64,000 nt of DNA from Pseudomonas baetica (GTDB lineage Bacteria; Pseudomonadota; Gammaproteobacteria; Pseudomonadales; Pseudomonadaceae), in contig NZ_JAIHLQ010000011.1 in assembly GCF_019733355.1 (NCBI RefSeq), positions 113,724-177,723 on the forward strand, given 5' to 3'. Positions 1 to 9,224 of this stretch are shown one piece after another; positions within the stretch are counted from its first letter, which is position 1; the number at the start of each line of letters is the position of its first letter. Position numbers and translations under genes: made by a program. Under the pieces are notes generated by a model. That model was not told where the DNA came from. It saw only the letters and a program-made list of their open reading frames with translations, and did not search any database.

Positions 1-542
1 ATGCCGACGCGCTGTTTCTGGCCGCCGGAAAGCTGTGCCGGATAGGCCTTGTGTTTGGCTTGCAGACCGACCAGTTCAAGCAGTTCGCGAACCTTTTTCT
101 CGCGCTGTTCTTTCGGCACCCCAGCCACTTTCAGCGGCAGTTCGACGTTCTGCCAAACGGTTTTGGCTGGCATCAGATTGAAGTGCTGGAAGATCATGCC
201 GATCCGACGGCGCAGGGCGACCAGACGGTCCTCGTCGAATTCGCCGATGTCCACCTGATCGATCAGCACCCGGCCCGAGGTCGGTTGTTCCAGACGATTG
301 ATCGTGCGGATCAGTGACGACTTGCCCGCGCCGCTACGGCCAATGATGCCGAACACCTCGCCGCGCTGGATGGCCAGATCGATGCCTTGCAGGGCGGCGA
401 CCGGGCCTTGTCGGCCGTTGTAGGTTTTACCGAGGCCAATGAAACGCACATGGGCGCGGTTCAAGTCGGGATGCAGTTCGGTGCGTTCAGCAAAGTGCTG
501 TGGCTCTGGAACCTCCAGTCGCCGTTGAATTGCAGTCGTCAT
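1..542 (-). CDS. metN: MetN-type methionine ABC transporter ATPase (partial)
   Basis: ATP-binding subunit of a methionine/organosulfur importer acting at the inner membrane. About 180 codons are visible before the window edge. They show Walker A (GRSGAGKSS), a Q-loop (FQHFNLM) and, at the very edge, the ABC signature LSGGQKQR. Walker B and the C-terminal regulatory domain lie outside. An N-terminal extension of about 30 residues precedes the ABC fold. The ATG at 542 lies two bases past the stop of the upstream binding-protein gene, so the two are co-transcribed. The order binding protein then ATPase suggests the permease metI follows outside the window. The link to the monooxygenase genes upstream suggests the substrate may be an organosulfur compound rather than methionine only. 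Confidence 0.9.
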   Translation of the reverse strand, partial: MTTAIQRRLEVPEPQHFAERTELHPDLNRAHVRFIGLGKTYNGRQGPVAALQGIDLAIQRGEVFGIIGRSGAGKSSLIRTINRLEQPTSGRVLIDQVDIGEFDEDRLVALRRRIGMIFQHFNLMPAKTVWQNVELPLKVAGVPKEQREKKVRELLELVGLQAKHKAYPAQLSGGQKQRVG

Positions 543-544
543 GC

Positions 545-1354
545 TCAGCTTTCCCAACCGGCCTGATACAGCTTGCCGTGGGCCTTATCCAGCGCCGCGC
601 GAACCGCTGGCGAGTGCTGGTAAATGTCGACGAATTTGATCAGGCGTGGATCGGTTTTGCTCTTCGGCTGGATCACGAACTGGATCACGTATTCCTTGTG
701 ATCGAGGCCGTCGAACAGCAATGCGGAGCCGGCATCGAAGGTCTTGGCCAGACGAATATAGGCCGGGTAGCCCTGCACCAGATCGGCGTCGTCATAGGCG
801 CGCACCAGTTGCACGGCTTCGACCTGAAGGATTTTGATGTTCTTTGGATTGGCGACGATGTCGTCTTCGGTGGCCTTGTAGCCGACGCCCGGTTTCAGCG
901 TGATCAACCCCGCCTTGGCCAGCAGTTGCAGGCCGCGCCCGCTGTTGATCGGGTCGTTGGCGATGGCGACGCTGGCGCCTTCGGGCAACTCGTCGAAGCT
1001 TTTGTATTTCTTCGAGTAGAGACCGACGTTGTTGATGATCCCCGGGGCGAACGGCACCAGATCAAAACCGGCAGCGGCTTTGGCGTTTTCGAGGAACGGG
1101 ATGTGCTGGAAGTAATTCACGTCGATGTCGCCGGCGGCGAGGCTGACATTGGGCGCGATCCAGTCGGTGAACTCCACCAATTCAACGGTCAGACCTTGTT
1201 TGGAGGCCTCTTCGACGGCGGCTTCCAGGGGAATGGTGAAGGCGGCGGTGGTGCCGATTTTCAGCGGGGCGTCAGCGGCGAAGACCGCCGAGCTGAACAG
1301 GCCGAGGGCCAGGGCCAGTGCTTTGACTGGGTGGGACAGAAGTTTCTGGGTCAT
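545..1354 (-). CDS. metQ: MetQ/NlpA-family periplasmic substrate-binding protein
   Basis: Binding protein (269 aa) that would deliver methionine or a related sulfur compound to the MetN transporter encoded directly downstream. The chosen start ([15 protein letters not shown]...) gives a clear signal peptide ending near AVFAADA; an upstream in-frame ATG would add 30 unlikely residues encoded by REP sequence. The body has the NlpA pattern: [19 protein letters not shown] near the N-terminus and GLYSKKYKS and [13 protein letters not shown] in the middle. No lipobox cysteine is visible at the cleavage site, so it is probably soluble rather than a lipoprotein. It lies 125 bp downstream of a sulfur monooxygenase gene with a REP pair between them. 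Confidence 0.88.
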   Translation of the reverse strand: MTQKLLSHPVKALALALGLFSSAVFAADAPLKIGTTAAFTIPLEAAVEEASKQGLTVELVEFTDWIAPNVSLAAGDIDVNYFQHIPFLENAKAAAGFDLVPFAPGIINNVGLYSKKYKSFDELPEGASVAIANDPINSGRGLQLLAKAGLITLKPGVGYKATEDDIVANPKNIKILQVEAVQLVRAYDDADLVQGYPAYIRLAKTFDAGSALLFDGLDHKEYVIQFVIQPKSKTDPRLIKFVDIYQHSPAVRAALDKAHGKLYQAGWES

Positions 1355-1405
1355 GGTGGTTTTCCAGTCAGTGCATGAAGTGTGTGGTGTCTGGTCGGGC
1401 CTCAT

Positions 1406-1473
1406 CGCTGGCAAGCCAGCTCCCACAGGTTTTGTGAACGCCACAGACCCTTGTGGGAGCTGGCTTGCCAGCG
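1406..1473. repeat. REP pair (inverted)
   Basis: Arms at 1406-1427 and 1452-1473 are exact inverted copies built on GCTGGCAAGCCAGCTCCCACA. It lies between the monooxygenase and metQ genes on the same strand, where it could stabilise mRNA or dampen downstream expression. Confidence 0.85.
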
Positions 1474-1479
1474 AAGCTT

Positions 1480-2838
1480 TTAGCGGCGGTACGAAGATCC
1501 GATGTGTTGCTCAGGCAACTGCGCCGCTCCGTGAAACAGTTTTTCCCGCAGGCTGCCGTGGTCATACGCGGTCTTGTACGACCCGCGTCGCTGCAACTCC
1601 GGGATCACCAACTCAATGAAATCGACATAACTTTCAGGGGTGACGAGGCGGGTCAGGTTGAAGCCGTCCAACCCGGTTTCGGTGATCCACGATTGCAGCT
1701 CATCCGCCACTTGCGCAGGCGAGCCGACCACGGTGATGTAGCGGCCACCGAGGGCGTGCTGGTCGAGCAATTTGCGCCGGGTCCAGTCGTTGTTTTGCAG
1801 GGTCTTGGTCGCGGACTGAATGGCGTTGCTCTTCACGTACTGGATCGGTTCGTCGATCGCGTACCGGGAAAAGTCGACGCCGGTGGACGCCGAAAAATGT
1901 GCCACCCCAGCCTCGGCACTGGCGTAGCTCAGGTACTCGGCGTGCTTGGCCCACGCCGCTTCTTCGGTTTCGCCGACGATGACGTTGAGGCCCATGAACA
2001 CCTTGATGTCTTCGGGATTGCGCCCGGCCTCGACGGCACTGGCGCGGACCTTGTCCACTTGCACCTTGGTCGACGGTTTGTTCTGGCCGCTGATGAACAC
2101 GCACTCGGCATGGCGCCCGGCGAACAACAATCCACGCTCGGAACTGCCCGCCTGAAACAGCACCGGCGTGCGTTGCGGCGACGGCTCGCAGAGGTGATAA
2201 CCCTCGACCTGATAGAACTCGCCCTTGTGCTCGACCTTGTGCACTTTCTCCGGTTGGGCGTAGATCCGCTGCTCGCGATCATTGAGTACCGCGCCGTTTT
2301 CCCAACTGCCTTCCCAGAGTTTGTAGAGGACTTCCAGGTACTCGTCGGCCTGATCGTAACGACGGTCATGCTCGACCTGCTCGCGCAGGCCCATGGCTTT
2401 TGCGGCGCTGTCGAGGTAACCGGTGACGATGTTCCAACCGACGCGACCACGGCTCAAATGATCGAGTGTCGACAGGCGTCGGGCGAACAGATACGGCGGC
2501 TCATAGGTGAGGTTGGCGGTCAGGCCGAAACCGAGGTTTTTGGTGACCGCCGCCATCGCCGATACCAGCAGCAACGGATCGTTGACCGGCAACTGGATCG
2601 ACTCTTTCAGGGTGACATCCACCGAGCCTTGATAGACGTCGTACACGCCGACGATGTCGGCGATGAACAAGCCGTCAAACAGTCCGCGCTCCAGCAACTG
2701 CGCCAGTTCGGTCCAGTATTCAATGGTGTTGTAGCGCGTTGAGGTATCGCGCGGATGCGTCCACAAACCGTGGTTGATGTGGCCGATGCAGTTCATGTTG
2801 AACGCATTGAGCAGGATCTTCTTTTTCGCTGCAGTCAT
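1480..2838 (-). CDS. NtaA/DmoA/SnaA-family FMN-dependent monooxygenase
   Basis: Luciferase-like flavin monooxygenase (452 aa), the family of nitrilotriacetate monooxygenase A, dimethylsulfide monooxygenase DmoA and DszA. It uses FMNH2 and O2 to oxidise small organosulfur or amine substrates in the cytoplasm. Family features visible are KKKILLNAFNMNCIGHINHGLW at the start, RVGWNIVTGYL near residue 120, and EYLEVLYKLWEGSW, VEGYHLCEPSPQRTPVLFQAGSS and HAECVFISGQ in the middle. The ATG overlaps the stop of the upstream SfnB-like gene (TGATG), indicating translational coupling. No flavin reductase is encoded nearby, so reduced FMN must come from elsewhere. Context points to sulfur scavenging; the exact substrate is unknown. 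Confidence 0.85.
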   Translation of the reverse strand: MTAAKKKILLNAFNMNCIGHINHGLWTHPRDTSTRYNTIEYWTELAQLLERGLFDGLFIADIVGVYDVYQGSVDVTLKESIQLPVNDPLLLVSAMAAVTKNLGFGLTANLTYEPPYLFARRLSTLDHLSRGRVGWNIVTGYLDSAAKAMGLREQVEHDRRYDQADEYLEVLYKLWEGSWENGAVLNDREQRIYAQPEKVHKVEHKGEFYQVEGYHLCEPSPQRTPVLFQAGSSERGLLFAGRHAECVFISGQNKPSTKVQVDKVRASAVEAGRNPEDIKVFMGLNVIVGETEEAAWAKHAEYLSYASAEAGVAHFSASTGVDFSRYAIDEPIQYVKSNAIQSATKTLQNNDWTRRKLLDQHALGGRYITVVGSPAQVADELQSWITETGLDGFNLTRLVTPESYVDFIELVIPELQRRGSYKTAYDHGSLREKLFHGAAQLPEQHIGSSYRR

Positions 2839-4031
2839 CAGAGGGTCCCCCGCAGTGGCGGGTTTTCATCGTTGAGGTAGTAATTGCCCACTGCGTGGTA
2901 CTTCCAGCGCACCGGGTCGTGCAGGGTATGCACGCGGGCGTTGCGCCAGTGGCGGTCGAGACCGTGCTCGATCAGGGTGGCCTGACTGCCGGCCAGTTCG
3001 AACAAGGTGCTGCCGGCGGCGAGGGAGATTTCTGTGCTGATCGCCCGTGCTTCGGCGACGGCAATCGAGGCGGCCGCGACCGTTTCGGCGTTGGTCTGGG
3101 CCTGAGCCTTGTCGAGGAATTCACCGGCGCGTTCCAGCAGCGCCTCGGTGGCGTGCAGGCGAATGCTCAAGTGGCCGAAGCTCTTCAACGTCAGCGGGTC
3201 TTCGGTGGCGTTGTCGTTGCCGGCGTCGATCCATGGGCGCGTCTTGCTACGCACAAAGTGCAACGCATCTTCGTAAGCGGCGCGGGCGATGCCGGTGTCG
3301 ATAGCGGCGTGAAGAATCTGCGCCAGCGGACCGACGGTGGTCGGACGTTCGAAGGCGCTCTGGAACGGGATCACGTCTTCGGCGGCGACATACACGTCTT
3401 CGAAGCGCACCGAACCGCTGCCGGTGGTGCGCTGGCCGAAGCCGCTCCAGTCGTCGATCACGCTCAGGCCTTGGCTGTCGCGAGGGACGAAGGCCAGTTG
3501 CTGCACGCCGTTTTCATCGACGACGGACGTCGGGATGCGTTGCGCGTAAATCGCGCCGGTCGCATAGAACTTGCGGCCATTGATGCGATAGCCATCGCCT
3601 TCACGCTTGAGGCTGCTGACGCGATGGTGGGCGGTTTTGGTGCCCAGTTCCGCCAGCGCATTGCCGAAGCGCTGACCGGCTAAAACCTCGGCGTACAAGC
3701 GTTGTTTCTGTTCGTGGCAGCCGTTCACTCGCAGCACTTCGAGGGCGTAGAAATGGTTCTGCGGAATCTGCCCGAGAGAGCCGTCTGCCTGAGCGATCAG
3801 GGCGATGACTTTGGCCAGCGTCACGTTGCACACACCGGCGCCGCCGTATTCTTTCGGCACGCTGATGCCCCACAGGCCGGAGCGGGAAAACACGTCGAGT
3901 TCCGGCAGCGGCAGTCGCCGCTCACGGTCCCGCACGGCGCTGTCGCGTTTGAAATCTTCGGCCAGGTCGCTGGCGATGATCAGGGCTTGCTCATCGCTGG
4001 TGATGACCGCGACGGGATGAGAAAAAGGCAT
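2838..4031 (-). CDS. SfnB-family sulfur acquisition oxidoreductase, copy 2
   Basis: Acyl-CoA-dehydrogenase-fold flavoprotein (397 aa) of the SfnB/DszC type, expected to act in sulfur release from organosulfur compounds. Visible are ISVPKEYGGAGV in the N-terminal helical domain, AQADGSLGQIPQNHF, the beta-domain stretch GRKFYATGA, DDWSGFGQRTTGSGSVRF, and the C-terminal HWRNARVHTLHDPVRWKYHAVG. I chose the ATG at 4031 because GGAG lies six bases upstream; a TTG twelve bases earlier is also open. It is clearly homologous to the gene just upstream (4068-5309), and the two look like a tandem duplication. The stop overlaps the monooxygenase start. Confidence 0.85.
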   Translation of the reverse strand: MPFSHPVAVITSDEQALIIASDLAEDFKRDSAVRDRERRLPLPELDVFSRSGLWGISVPKEYGGAGVCNVTLAKVIALIAQADGSLGQIPQNHFYALEVLRVNGCHEQKQRLYAEVLAGQRFGNALAELGTKTAHHRVSSLKREGDGYRINGRKFYATGAIYAQRIPTSVVDENGVQQLAFVPRDSQGLSVIDDWSGFGQRTTGSGSVRFEDVYVAAEDVIPFQSAFERPTTVGPLAQILHAAIDTGIARAAYEDALHFVRSKTRPWIDAGNDNATEDPLTLKSFGHLSIRLHATEALLERAGEFLDKAQAQTNAETVAAASIAVAEARAISTEISLAAGSTLFELAGSQATLIEHGLDRHWRNARVHTLHDPVRWKYHAVGNYYLNDENPPLRGTL

Positions 4032-4067
4032 AGGTTTCTCCAAGGCTCTTGAGAAAGTGTGCGGTCG

Positions 4068-5309
4068 TTAAATCCAGGAATGACGAGCCGGCAACGTGCC
4101 GTTCAGGCGATAGGCGCCGACCGCGTGATATTTCCAGCGCACCGGGTCGTGCAGGGTGTGCACCCGGGCATTGCGCCAGTGACGGTCGAGGTTGAATTCG
4201 GCGAGGGTCGCGCGGCTGCCGGCCAGTTCGAAGAGCTTTTCGCTGGCCAGCAGCGAGATTTCGGTGGTCAGCACTTTCGCTTCGGCCACGGCAATTGAAG
4301 CGCGGGCGGCGGACTCGGCCGTTATCGGCGCGGCGTGCACTTGATCGAGCACTTGCCCGGCCTTGCGCAGCAACGCTTGGGCGGCGTGCAGTTCGATTTT
4401 CAGTTTGCCGATGTCGGCGATCACGTAGAGGTCATCGCTGGCGCGTTCGACCTTGGCGTCGATCCATGGTCGCGAACGGGTTTTGACGAATTCGATGGCG
4501 TCGTCGATAGCGCCACGGGCAATGCCGGCGTCGATCGCCGCCTGAATCAATTGCGAGACTGCGCCTTGGGTGTTTGGGGTTTCGTTGATCTTCCAGTTAT
4601 CAACGACAAGACCCGCTTCGATGCGCACGTTGTTCAGCACGATTGTGCCGCTGGCGGTGGTGCGCTGACCGAAGCCCGACCAGTCATCAATAATGCGCAG
4701 ACCTGGCGTGCCACGGCGAACGAAAGCCAGCACTTGCTTGCCATCATCGTTCAGCGCTTTGACCGCGACCCAGTGCGCAAACAGCGCGCCAGTGGAATAG
4801 AACTTCTGGCCATTGAGCAGGTAATCGTCGCCGTCGGCGGTGATTCGCGCTTTCAATTCGAGGGTGTTTTTGGTGCCACGCTCAGGGCCGCCATTGCCGA
4901 TGCGCCAGCCTTCGAGAACACTCTGGAACAGCTGTTGTTTTTGCGCATCGGTGGCACTGCCGAGCAGCAGATGGATGATGCCGAACTGGTTCTGCGGGAT
5001 CTGTCCCAACGCCGGGTCGGCGGCGGAAATGATCGCGAACACTTCGGCCAGTGTGACGAACGAAACCTGCGGGCCACCGTACTGGCGCGGGATGGCAATA
5101 CTGCCCAGGCCGCTGCGGGTGAACTGTTCGATTGGTGACCACGGCAACTGGCGCTGACGGTCACGCTTGGCGGCTTGCACGAGCGCGACTTGCGCCAGCT
5201 CATGCGCGGCCTCGATGGCTTGGGCGTCGTTGCGCAAGACTTGTGCGGGCAACAACAAGGGGGCGATGTCCAGATCAGACTGGACGTTTGCGTCTGCCAG
5301 ACTGGACAT
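4068..5309 (-). CDS. SfnB-family sulfur acquisition oxidoreductase, copy 1
   Basis: First gene of the organosulfur operon, 413 aa, an acyl-CoA-dehydrogenase-fold flavin enzyme. The shared family segments are IAIPRQYGGPQVSFVTLAE, ISAADPALGQIPQNQF, NGQKFYSTGALFAHW, DDWSGFGQRTTASGTI and the near-identical C-terminal HWRNARVHTLHDPVRWKYHAVG also found in copy 2. The ATG at 5309 is chosen because GGGAG lies eight bases upstream; a GTG at 5318 is also in frame. Copy 2 follows 36 bp downstream, then the monooxygenase. The AT-rich region upstream (5440-5510) is probably the operon's regulatory region. Whether the copies act on different substrates or form a mixed complex cannot be told from sequence. 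Confidence 0.85.
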   Translation of the reverse strand: MSSLADANVQSDLDIAPLLLPAQVLRNDAQAIEAAHELAQVALVQAAKRDRQRQLPWSPIEQFTRSGLGSIAIPRQYGGPQVSFVTLAEVFAIISAADPALGQIPQNQFGIIHLLLGSATDAQKQQLFQSVLEGWRIGNGGPERGTKNTLELKARITADGDDYLLNGQKFYSTGALFAHWVAVKALNDDGKQVLAFVRRGTPGLRIIDDWSGFGQRTTASGTIVLNNVRIEAGLVVDNWKINETPNTQGAVSQLIQAAIDAGIARGAIDDAIEFVKTRSRPWIDAKVERASDDLYVIADIGKLKIELHAAQALLRKAGQVLDQVHAAPITAESAARASIAVAEAKVLTTEISLLASEKLFELAGSRATLAEFNLDRHWRNARVHTLHDPVRWKYHAVGAYRLNGTLPARHSWI

Positions 5310-5463
5310 CAGTGCCACTCCCTGGCTGCACGCAATGCCCTGGCGATCTGCACTGGGGTGATTGTGTTCCGGACCATACGACCTACCTCACATCTCATGA
5401 ATAACGCCGCGAAGTGCGGCGAACGAAAGAATGTCCGGTGGTCCGGTTCATATACCCTAAGCG

Positions 5464-5510
5464 TGTATAAAAATTAAATAAACTAACTTTTAGGAATATG
5501 CATATGAAGG
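5464..5510. promoter_or_regulatory. AT-rich regulatory region upstream of the sulfur operon
   Basis: A strongly AT-rich stretch in GC-rich DNA, with TATAAAAATTAAATAAACTAA and the palindrome ATATGCATAT at 5495-5504, lies about 155-200 bp upstream of the first SfnB gene. CysB-type activators favour such AT-rich sites. Assignment to any regulator is inference. Confidence 0.35.
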
Positions 5511-5576
5511 CGTGATGGTCTGGATGCTCAAGCGTTTTGCGGTGAGGGGCCATGGCTCCTCACCCCGCATCGGGCT

Positions 5577-6341
5577 TTACTCTTTGTGGGATTCAGCCGC
5601 CTTGCATGTTGGCTTCAACGGCACTTTCAGATAAGGATTCACGCAACCGATCTTCAGCGCCCTTGGCGGCGCCCAGCGCGAGTTGTTGCCGACCCGGTCG
5701 AGGATGCAATAGGTCACGTCCAGGCGCAGATCCTCGCCGGCTTCGACAATCACTGCCGGCGGCACCCAGACCTGAATCGGCAGGCCGACATCCGCTGCCG
5801 TGATGGGCGCCAGATCCATGCGTACATCACCCCAGCGCAAAGTAATGGCGTCATCCTCGGCCATGTTCGCGTAAGGCTCGATGGTCAGCGGCACACCGCG
5901 TTTGATCTGGTTCGGATTCACGCCTTGGCGGCGAATGGTGTCAGGGATCGTCACCGGCGCCAGTTGCTGGTTTTCGTCACCGCACAATGCCGACGGTTGG
6001 CCGCCCGGGCAATCGAGCTTGACCTGCACGCGGCTTGCCGCCGACAGCGCCGGGCCTTGGCCGACCTGCATCACCCGGTAGTGGATGCGGGCGGTGCCAT
6101 TGGCAATAAAACTCTCCGGCACCCGCAGGTTGACTGTCGCGCCAACGTCCTCGGTCGTCAGCACCTTGGAGGCGACATAGCATTTGTTCCAGAACAGTTC
6201 GATCAGGTCGCCACAGTCCATGTCGGGGTAGGGCGACACCTCGATCAACAGATGAGCGGCTGCGGCCAGATTGATGCCGTTTTTTTGCGCTGACGCCAGG
6301 GTCGGCGCTGCCAGTTCGGGGGTATGCGAAGTGCGAGTCAT
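5577..6341 (-). CDS. Protein with two tandem Ig-like (beta-sandwich) repeats, unknown function
   Basis: 254 aa with no signal peptide or membrane segment. After about 25 residues it holds two divergent copies of an approximately 85-residue unit. The first runs from LLIEVSPYPDMDCGDLIELFW through LTTEDVGATVNLRVP to HYRVMQVGQG. The second runs from LTIEPYANMAEDDAITLRWG through ITAADVGLPIQVWVP to DVTYCILDRVGNNS. The shared pattern (P-y..M...D.I.L.W, T..DVG..V.v.VP, i....Y.v.d..GN) is like the Ig-like units of large Pseudomonas surface proteins, but here they stand alone. GGAG precedes the ATG and a good minus-strand promoter lies at 6478-6507, so it is a real single-gene unit. Function is unknown. 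Confidence 0.7.
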   Translation of the reverse strand: MTRTSHTPELAAPTLASAQKNGINLAAAAHLLIEVSPYPDMDCGDLIELFWNKCYVASKVLTTEDVGATVNLRVPESFIANGTARIHYRVMQVGQGPALSAASRVQVKLDCPGGQPSALCGDENQQLAPVTIPDTIRRQGVNPNQIKRGVPLTIEPYANMAEDDAITLRWGDVRMDLAPITAADVGLPIQVWVPPAVIVEAGEDLRLDVTYCILDRVGNNSRWAPPRALKIGCVNPYLKVPLKPTCKAAESHKE

Positions 6342-6477
6342 CGATTTCTCTCCTTGAAGCCTTGCAGCGAAGTCCGTTTCTGAAAGAACAAAAGGCGTGA
6401 ATCAACAAGCAATAAAGCGGTGAACTGATGTTCAAGTTAATGCAGGTTGATTTAACTAAGTAGCGCCGGTTGGCGAC

Positions 6478-6507
6478 TAGATAAGAGTGTGCGGGAAGGG
6501 GTGTCAA
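6478..6507 (-). promoter_or_regulatory. Sigma-70-type promoter of the Ig-like gene
   Basis: On the minus strand TTGACA (6507-6502) is followed after 18 bases by TATCTA (6483-6478). It lies about 130 bp upstream of the ATG at 6341. Confidence 0.55.
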
Positions 6508-6769
6508 TAGACGGCGTTAGTTAATCAAAGAATTACGAATTAATCAGAATGTTCCTACGTTGTTGAGGCCGTGTGCCTAGGGTGTATGGCGAACTAGACC
6601 ACAGAACTCCGGGCTTTTTGCCAGTTTTGGCGCAGCGTTATTTGGTAGCTGTGATGAAAGGCGGGGCGGATTTTATACACGTATGAGCGGTTGCAGAACC
6701 TATATATGTACCGCATCAGTTGTAGGCAGGTTGTATATATTCAGGCGTGTTTTATATCGCGGAAAAGGT

Positions 6770-6789
6770 AACTTCCATCCGTGGAAGTT
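6770..6789 (-). terminator. Inverted repeat after the cystine transporter operon
   Basis: AACTTCCA and TGGAAGTT are separated by four bases, 24 bp past the tcyN stop. On the minus strand the stem is followed by a short T run (ACCTTTTCC). It may be a weak terminator, or an operator since both arms are perfect. Confidence 0.4.
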
Positions 6790-6812
6790 GACGTCTCGCC
6801 CAGCAAAAGTTT

Positions 6813-7562
6813 TCAGGTGTGATTCAAAAACTTGCTGAGAAACTGTTGAGTGCGCTCTTCTTTGGGATCGGCAAACAACGCCTTGGCTTCACCTTGTTCG
6901 ACGATCACGCCTTTGTCGAAAAACACCACGCGGTTGGCCACGTCGCGGGCGAAGCCCATTTCGTGGGTCACGATGACCATGGTGCGTTTCTCCTCGGCGA
7001 GGCCGCGGATAGTCGCCAGTACTTCGCCCACCAGTTCCGGATCAAGGGCCGACGTCGGCTCGTCGAACAGGATCACTTCCGGCTCCATTGCCAGCGCCCG
7101 GGCAATCGCCACGCGCTGTTGCTGCCCACCGGAGAGACGACGCGGATAAGCGTCTTCCTTACCGGCTAGGCCGACCTTGGCCAACAGTTTCATGCCCAGG
7201 GCAATGGCCTGCTCGCGCGGCATCTTCTTGACCACGACCGGGCCTTCGATGACGTTTTCCAGGGCGGTGCGATGGGGGAACAGGTTGAAGTTCTGGAACA
7301 CGAAACCCACATGCTGGCGCAGATTGCGCACCAGGCTTTGCTGCTGGTTCAGCGGGCGGCGGGTATCGATTTCGATATCGCCGACCTTGATCCGGCCGCT
7401 GGTGGGTTGTTCAAGGAAGTTCAGGCAGCGCAGGAACGTGGTTTTACCCGAGCCGCTGGGGCCGATGATTGCCACGACCTCGCCTTCCTTGACCTCAAGA
7501 TCGATGCCGTTGAGCACGACTTGATGCTTGAATTGCTTGGTCAGTTTTTCCACGACAATCAT
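6813..7562 (-). CDS. tcyN: L-cystine ABC transporter ATP-binding protein TcyN
   Basis: ATPase subunit (249 aa) of the polar amino-acid importer class, matching E. coli YecC/TcyN. It has Walker A GPSGSGKT at residues 34-41, Q-loop FQNFNLF at 89-95, signature LSGGQ at 143-147 and Walker B ILFDEP ending at 169, followed by a switch histidine (VTHEMGF). All catalytic motifs are intact. AGGAG lies upstream of the ATG. It follows the permease by four bases and closes a tcyJ-tcyL-tcyN operon. Cystine as substrate is supported by the binding-protein sequence and by dcyD upstream, the same partners as in the enterobacterial fliY-dcyD-yecS-yecC cluster. Confidence 0.92.
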   Translation of the reverse strand: MIVVEKLTKQFKHQVVLNGIDLEVKEGEVVAIIGPSGSGKTTFLRCLNFLEQPTSGRIKVGDIEIDTRRPLNQQQSLVRNLRQHVGFVFQNFNLFPHRTALENVIEGPVVVKKMPREQAIALGMKLLAKVGLAGKEDAYPRRLSGGQQQRVAIARALAMEPEVILFDEPTSALDPELVGEVLATIRGLAEEKRTMVIVTHEMGFARDVANRVVFFDKGVIVEQGEAKALFADPKEERTQQFLSKFLNHT

Positions 7563-7566
7563 GGGG

Positions 7567-8232
7567 TCAGGACTCCTGGTCGTGCCGATTGACCCGCTCT
7601 TCCAACTTGTTCTGCAAGTGCGAGAGCACTGTGGCCAGAATCCAGTAGATCAGTGCGGCGGCAAGATACATGGTGAAGACTTCGAAAGTCCGGGCGGTGA
7701 TCAACTGCGCCTGACGGAACAGTTCCGGCACCTGGATAGTGGCGGCCAGCGCGGTGTCCTTGACCAGCGAAATGAAGCTGTTGCCCAACGGCGGCAATGC
7801 CGTTCGCATCGCTTGTGGCAGGATGGCCCGGCGCAAAGTCTGCGCGCGGGTCATACCGATACTCGCCGCAGCTTCCCACTGGCCACGTTCGATCGAACCG
7901 ATCGCCGCGCGCAGGATTTCACAGGCGTAAGCGGCCATGTTCAGCGAGAAGCCGATCAGCGCGGCCGGCAGCGGGTCGAGTTCCAGACCTATTTGCGGCA
8001 AGCCGTAATAGATCACGAACAGTTGCACCAGCAACGGCGTGCCGCGAAAGAACGACACGTAGATGCGGGCCAGCCAGTTGACAGATTTGAACCGCGACAG
8101 ACGCATCAACGCCAGGCCAAAGCCCAGCAGCAGGCCGAAAAACATCCCGCCAAGGCTGAGGACGACCGTGTAGTACGCGCCCTTGAGCAGGAAGGGCGCG
8201 GAGTCGAGTGCGAGTTGGAAAGCTTCTTCCAT
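7567..8232 (-). CDS. tcyL: L-cystine ABC transporter permease TcyL
   Basis: Inner-membrane permease (221 aa) of the HisM/YecS type. It has several hydrophobic segments, including [21 protein letters not shown] near residues 20-40, and the conserved cytoplasmic loop [22 protein letters not shown] that docks with the ATPase. Its ATG overlaps the stop of tcyJ (TAATG), so translation is coupled to the binding protein. Length is normal for the family. Confidence 0.92.
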   Translation of the reverse strand: MEEAFQLALDSAPFLLKGAYYTVVLSLGGMFFGLLLGFGLALMRLSRFKSVNWLARIYVSFFRGTPLLVQLFVIYYGLPQIGLELDPLPAALIGFSLNMAAYACEILRAAIGSIERGQWEAAASIGMTRAQTLRRAILPQAMRTALPPLGNSFISLVKDTALAATIQVPELFRQAQLITARTFEVFTMYLAAALIYWILATVLSHLQNKLEERVNRHDQES

Positions 8233-9032
8233 TATTGAGTGACGTCAGCTTGGAAGTATTTTTCCGAGATCTTGGCCAGAGTGCCGTCGGCACGCAGCTC
8301 GTCGAGGGCTTTGTTCACGGCAGCCAGCAGTTCCGGTTCACCTTTACGCAAGGCAATGCCGGACTCCTGACGGGAGAACGCTTGACCGGCCGCCACGGTT
8401 TTCGGGGCTTTCTTGGCGTATTCAAGCGCGGCCAGGCGGTCGATCAGGATAGCGTCGGTACGGCCGTTGTTCAGGTCGGCGAACTTGGTCGGATCATCAT
8501 CGTAGGTGCGCACGTCAGCGCCAGGCACGTTGGCGCGAACCCACTGTTCGTAGTTGGTGCCCAGACCTACGCCGACTTTCTTGCCGGACAGGTCAGCAGC
8601 GGTCTTGATGTTCAGCGCGGCTTCTTTGCTTTTGAGCACCAACGCCTGAATCCCGGAGATGGTGTACGGTTCGGAGAAGTCATACTTCTTCTTGCGGTCC
8701 TCGGAGATGGTCACTTGGTTGACCACTATGTCCAGGCGCTTGGATTCCAGAGCCGCGAGAATACCGTCCCACTTGGTCGGCTGAATCTTGGCTTTGACGC
8801 CCAGTTTCTGCGCCAGCGCTTCGGAGAGCTCGACTTCGAAACCGGACAGCTTGCCGTCGGCATCGACGAAGCTGAACGGTGGGTAAGTGCCTTCCAGGCC
8901 GACGTTGATTACGCCTTTGTCCTTGATCTGTTGCAGTTGCTCACCGGCAACCGCTTGGCTGATCAGACCGGCGCTCAGCGCCAGGCCCAGCGAACCGACC
9001 AGCAGATTGCGACGTAGTGCGGAAAAATTCAT
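8232..9032 (-). CDS. tcyJ: Cystine-binding periplasmic protein TcyJ (FliY)
   Basis: Solute-binding protein family 3 (266 aa). A signal peptide is clear, with hydrophobic LLVGSLGLALSAGLISQAVAG and cleavage near residue 29. Mature features are VINVGLEGTYPPFSFVDADGKLSGFEVEL, NQVTISEDRKKKYDFSEPY and KKVGVGLGTNYEQW, typical of the FliY cystine-binding proteins. A good Shine-Dalgarno (AGGGGC) precedes the ATG. The 236-bp gap to dcyD holds an AT-rich inverted repeat that may be the operon's control site. Confidence 0.93.
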   Translation of the reverse strand: MNFSALRRNLLVGSLGLALSAGLISQAVAGEQLQQIKDKGVINVGLEGTYPPFSFVDADGKLSGFEVELSEALAQKLGVKAKIQPTKWDGILAALESKRLDIVVNQVTISEDRKKKYDFSEPYTISGIQALVLKSKEAALNIKTAADLSGKKVGVGLGTNYEQWVRANVPGADVRTYDDDPTKFADLNNGRTDAILIDRLAALEYAKKAPKTVAAGQAFSRQESGIALRKGEPELLAAVNKALDELRADGTLAKISEKYFQADVTQ

Positions 9033-9205
9033 GACAAGCCCCTGTGTTTTCTTATGGAAGACGCTTAAGGAAAGTTGGCGAATTCGGGAATTGGACGACA
9101 GCGCTATCCTGCCTTAAAGCAGCTTAAGCGTCTCGCGCGAAATTCGCCTGCGGCGAGACTATATGACGACTTCGTTAGACTTGAAAATACTTAATATTTA
9201 AATTG

Positions 9206-9224
9206 ATATTCCTTATTTGAATAT
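9206..9224. promoter_or_regulatory. AT-rich inverted repeat upstream of tcyJ
   Basis: ATATTC and GAATAT are exact inverted arms separated by seven bases, inside the most AT-rich stretch of the sulfur region (9170-9235). It lies about 175 bp upstream of tcyJ and just past the dcyD stop. An activator site of the CysB kind is plausible by context but unproven. Confidence 0.4.

Larger units (their letters stand above)
6342..6812. other. 471-bp intergenic region with no gene
   Basis: It holds the promoter and leader of the Ig-like gene (left part) and the 3' end of the cystine transporter operon (right part). The stretch 6650-6770 is AT-rich with repeated TATATA motifs and no convincing open frame. 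I see no gene here. Confidence 0.6.
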
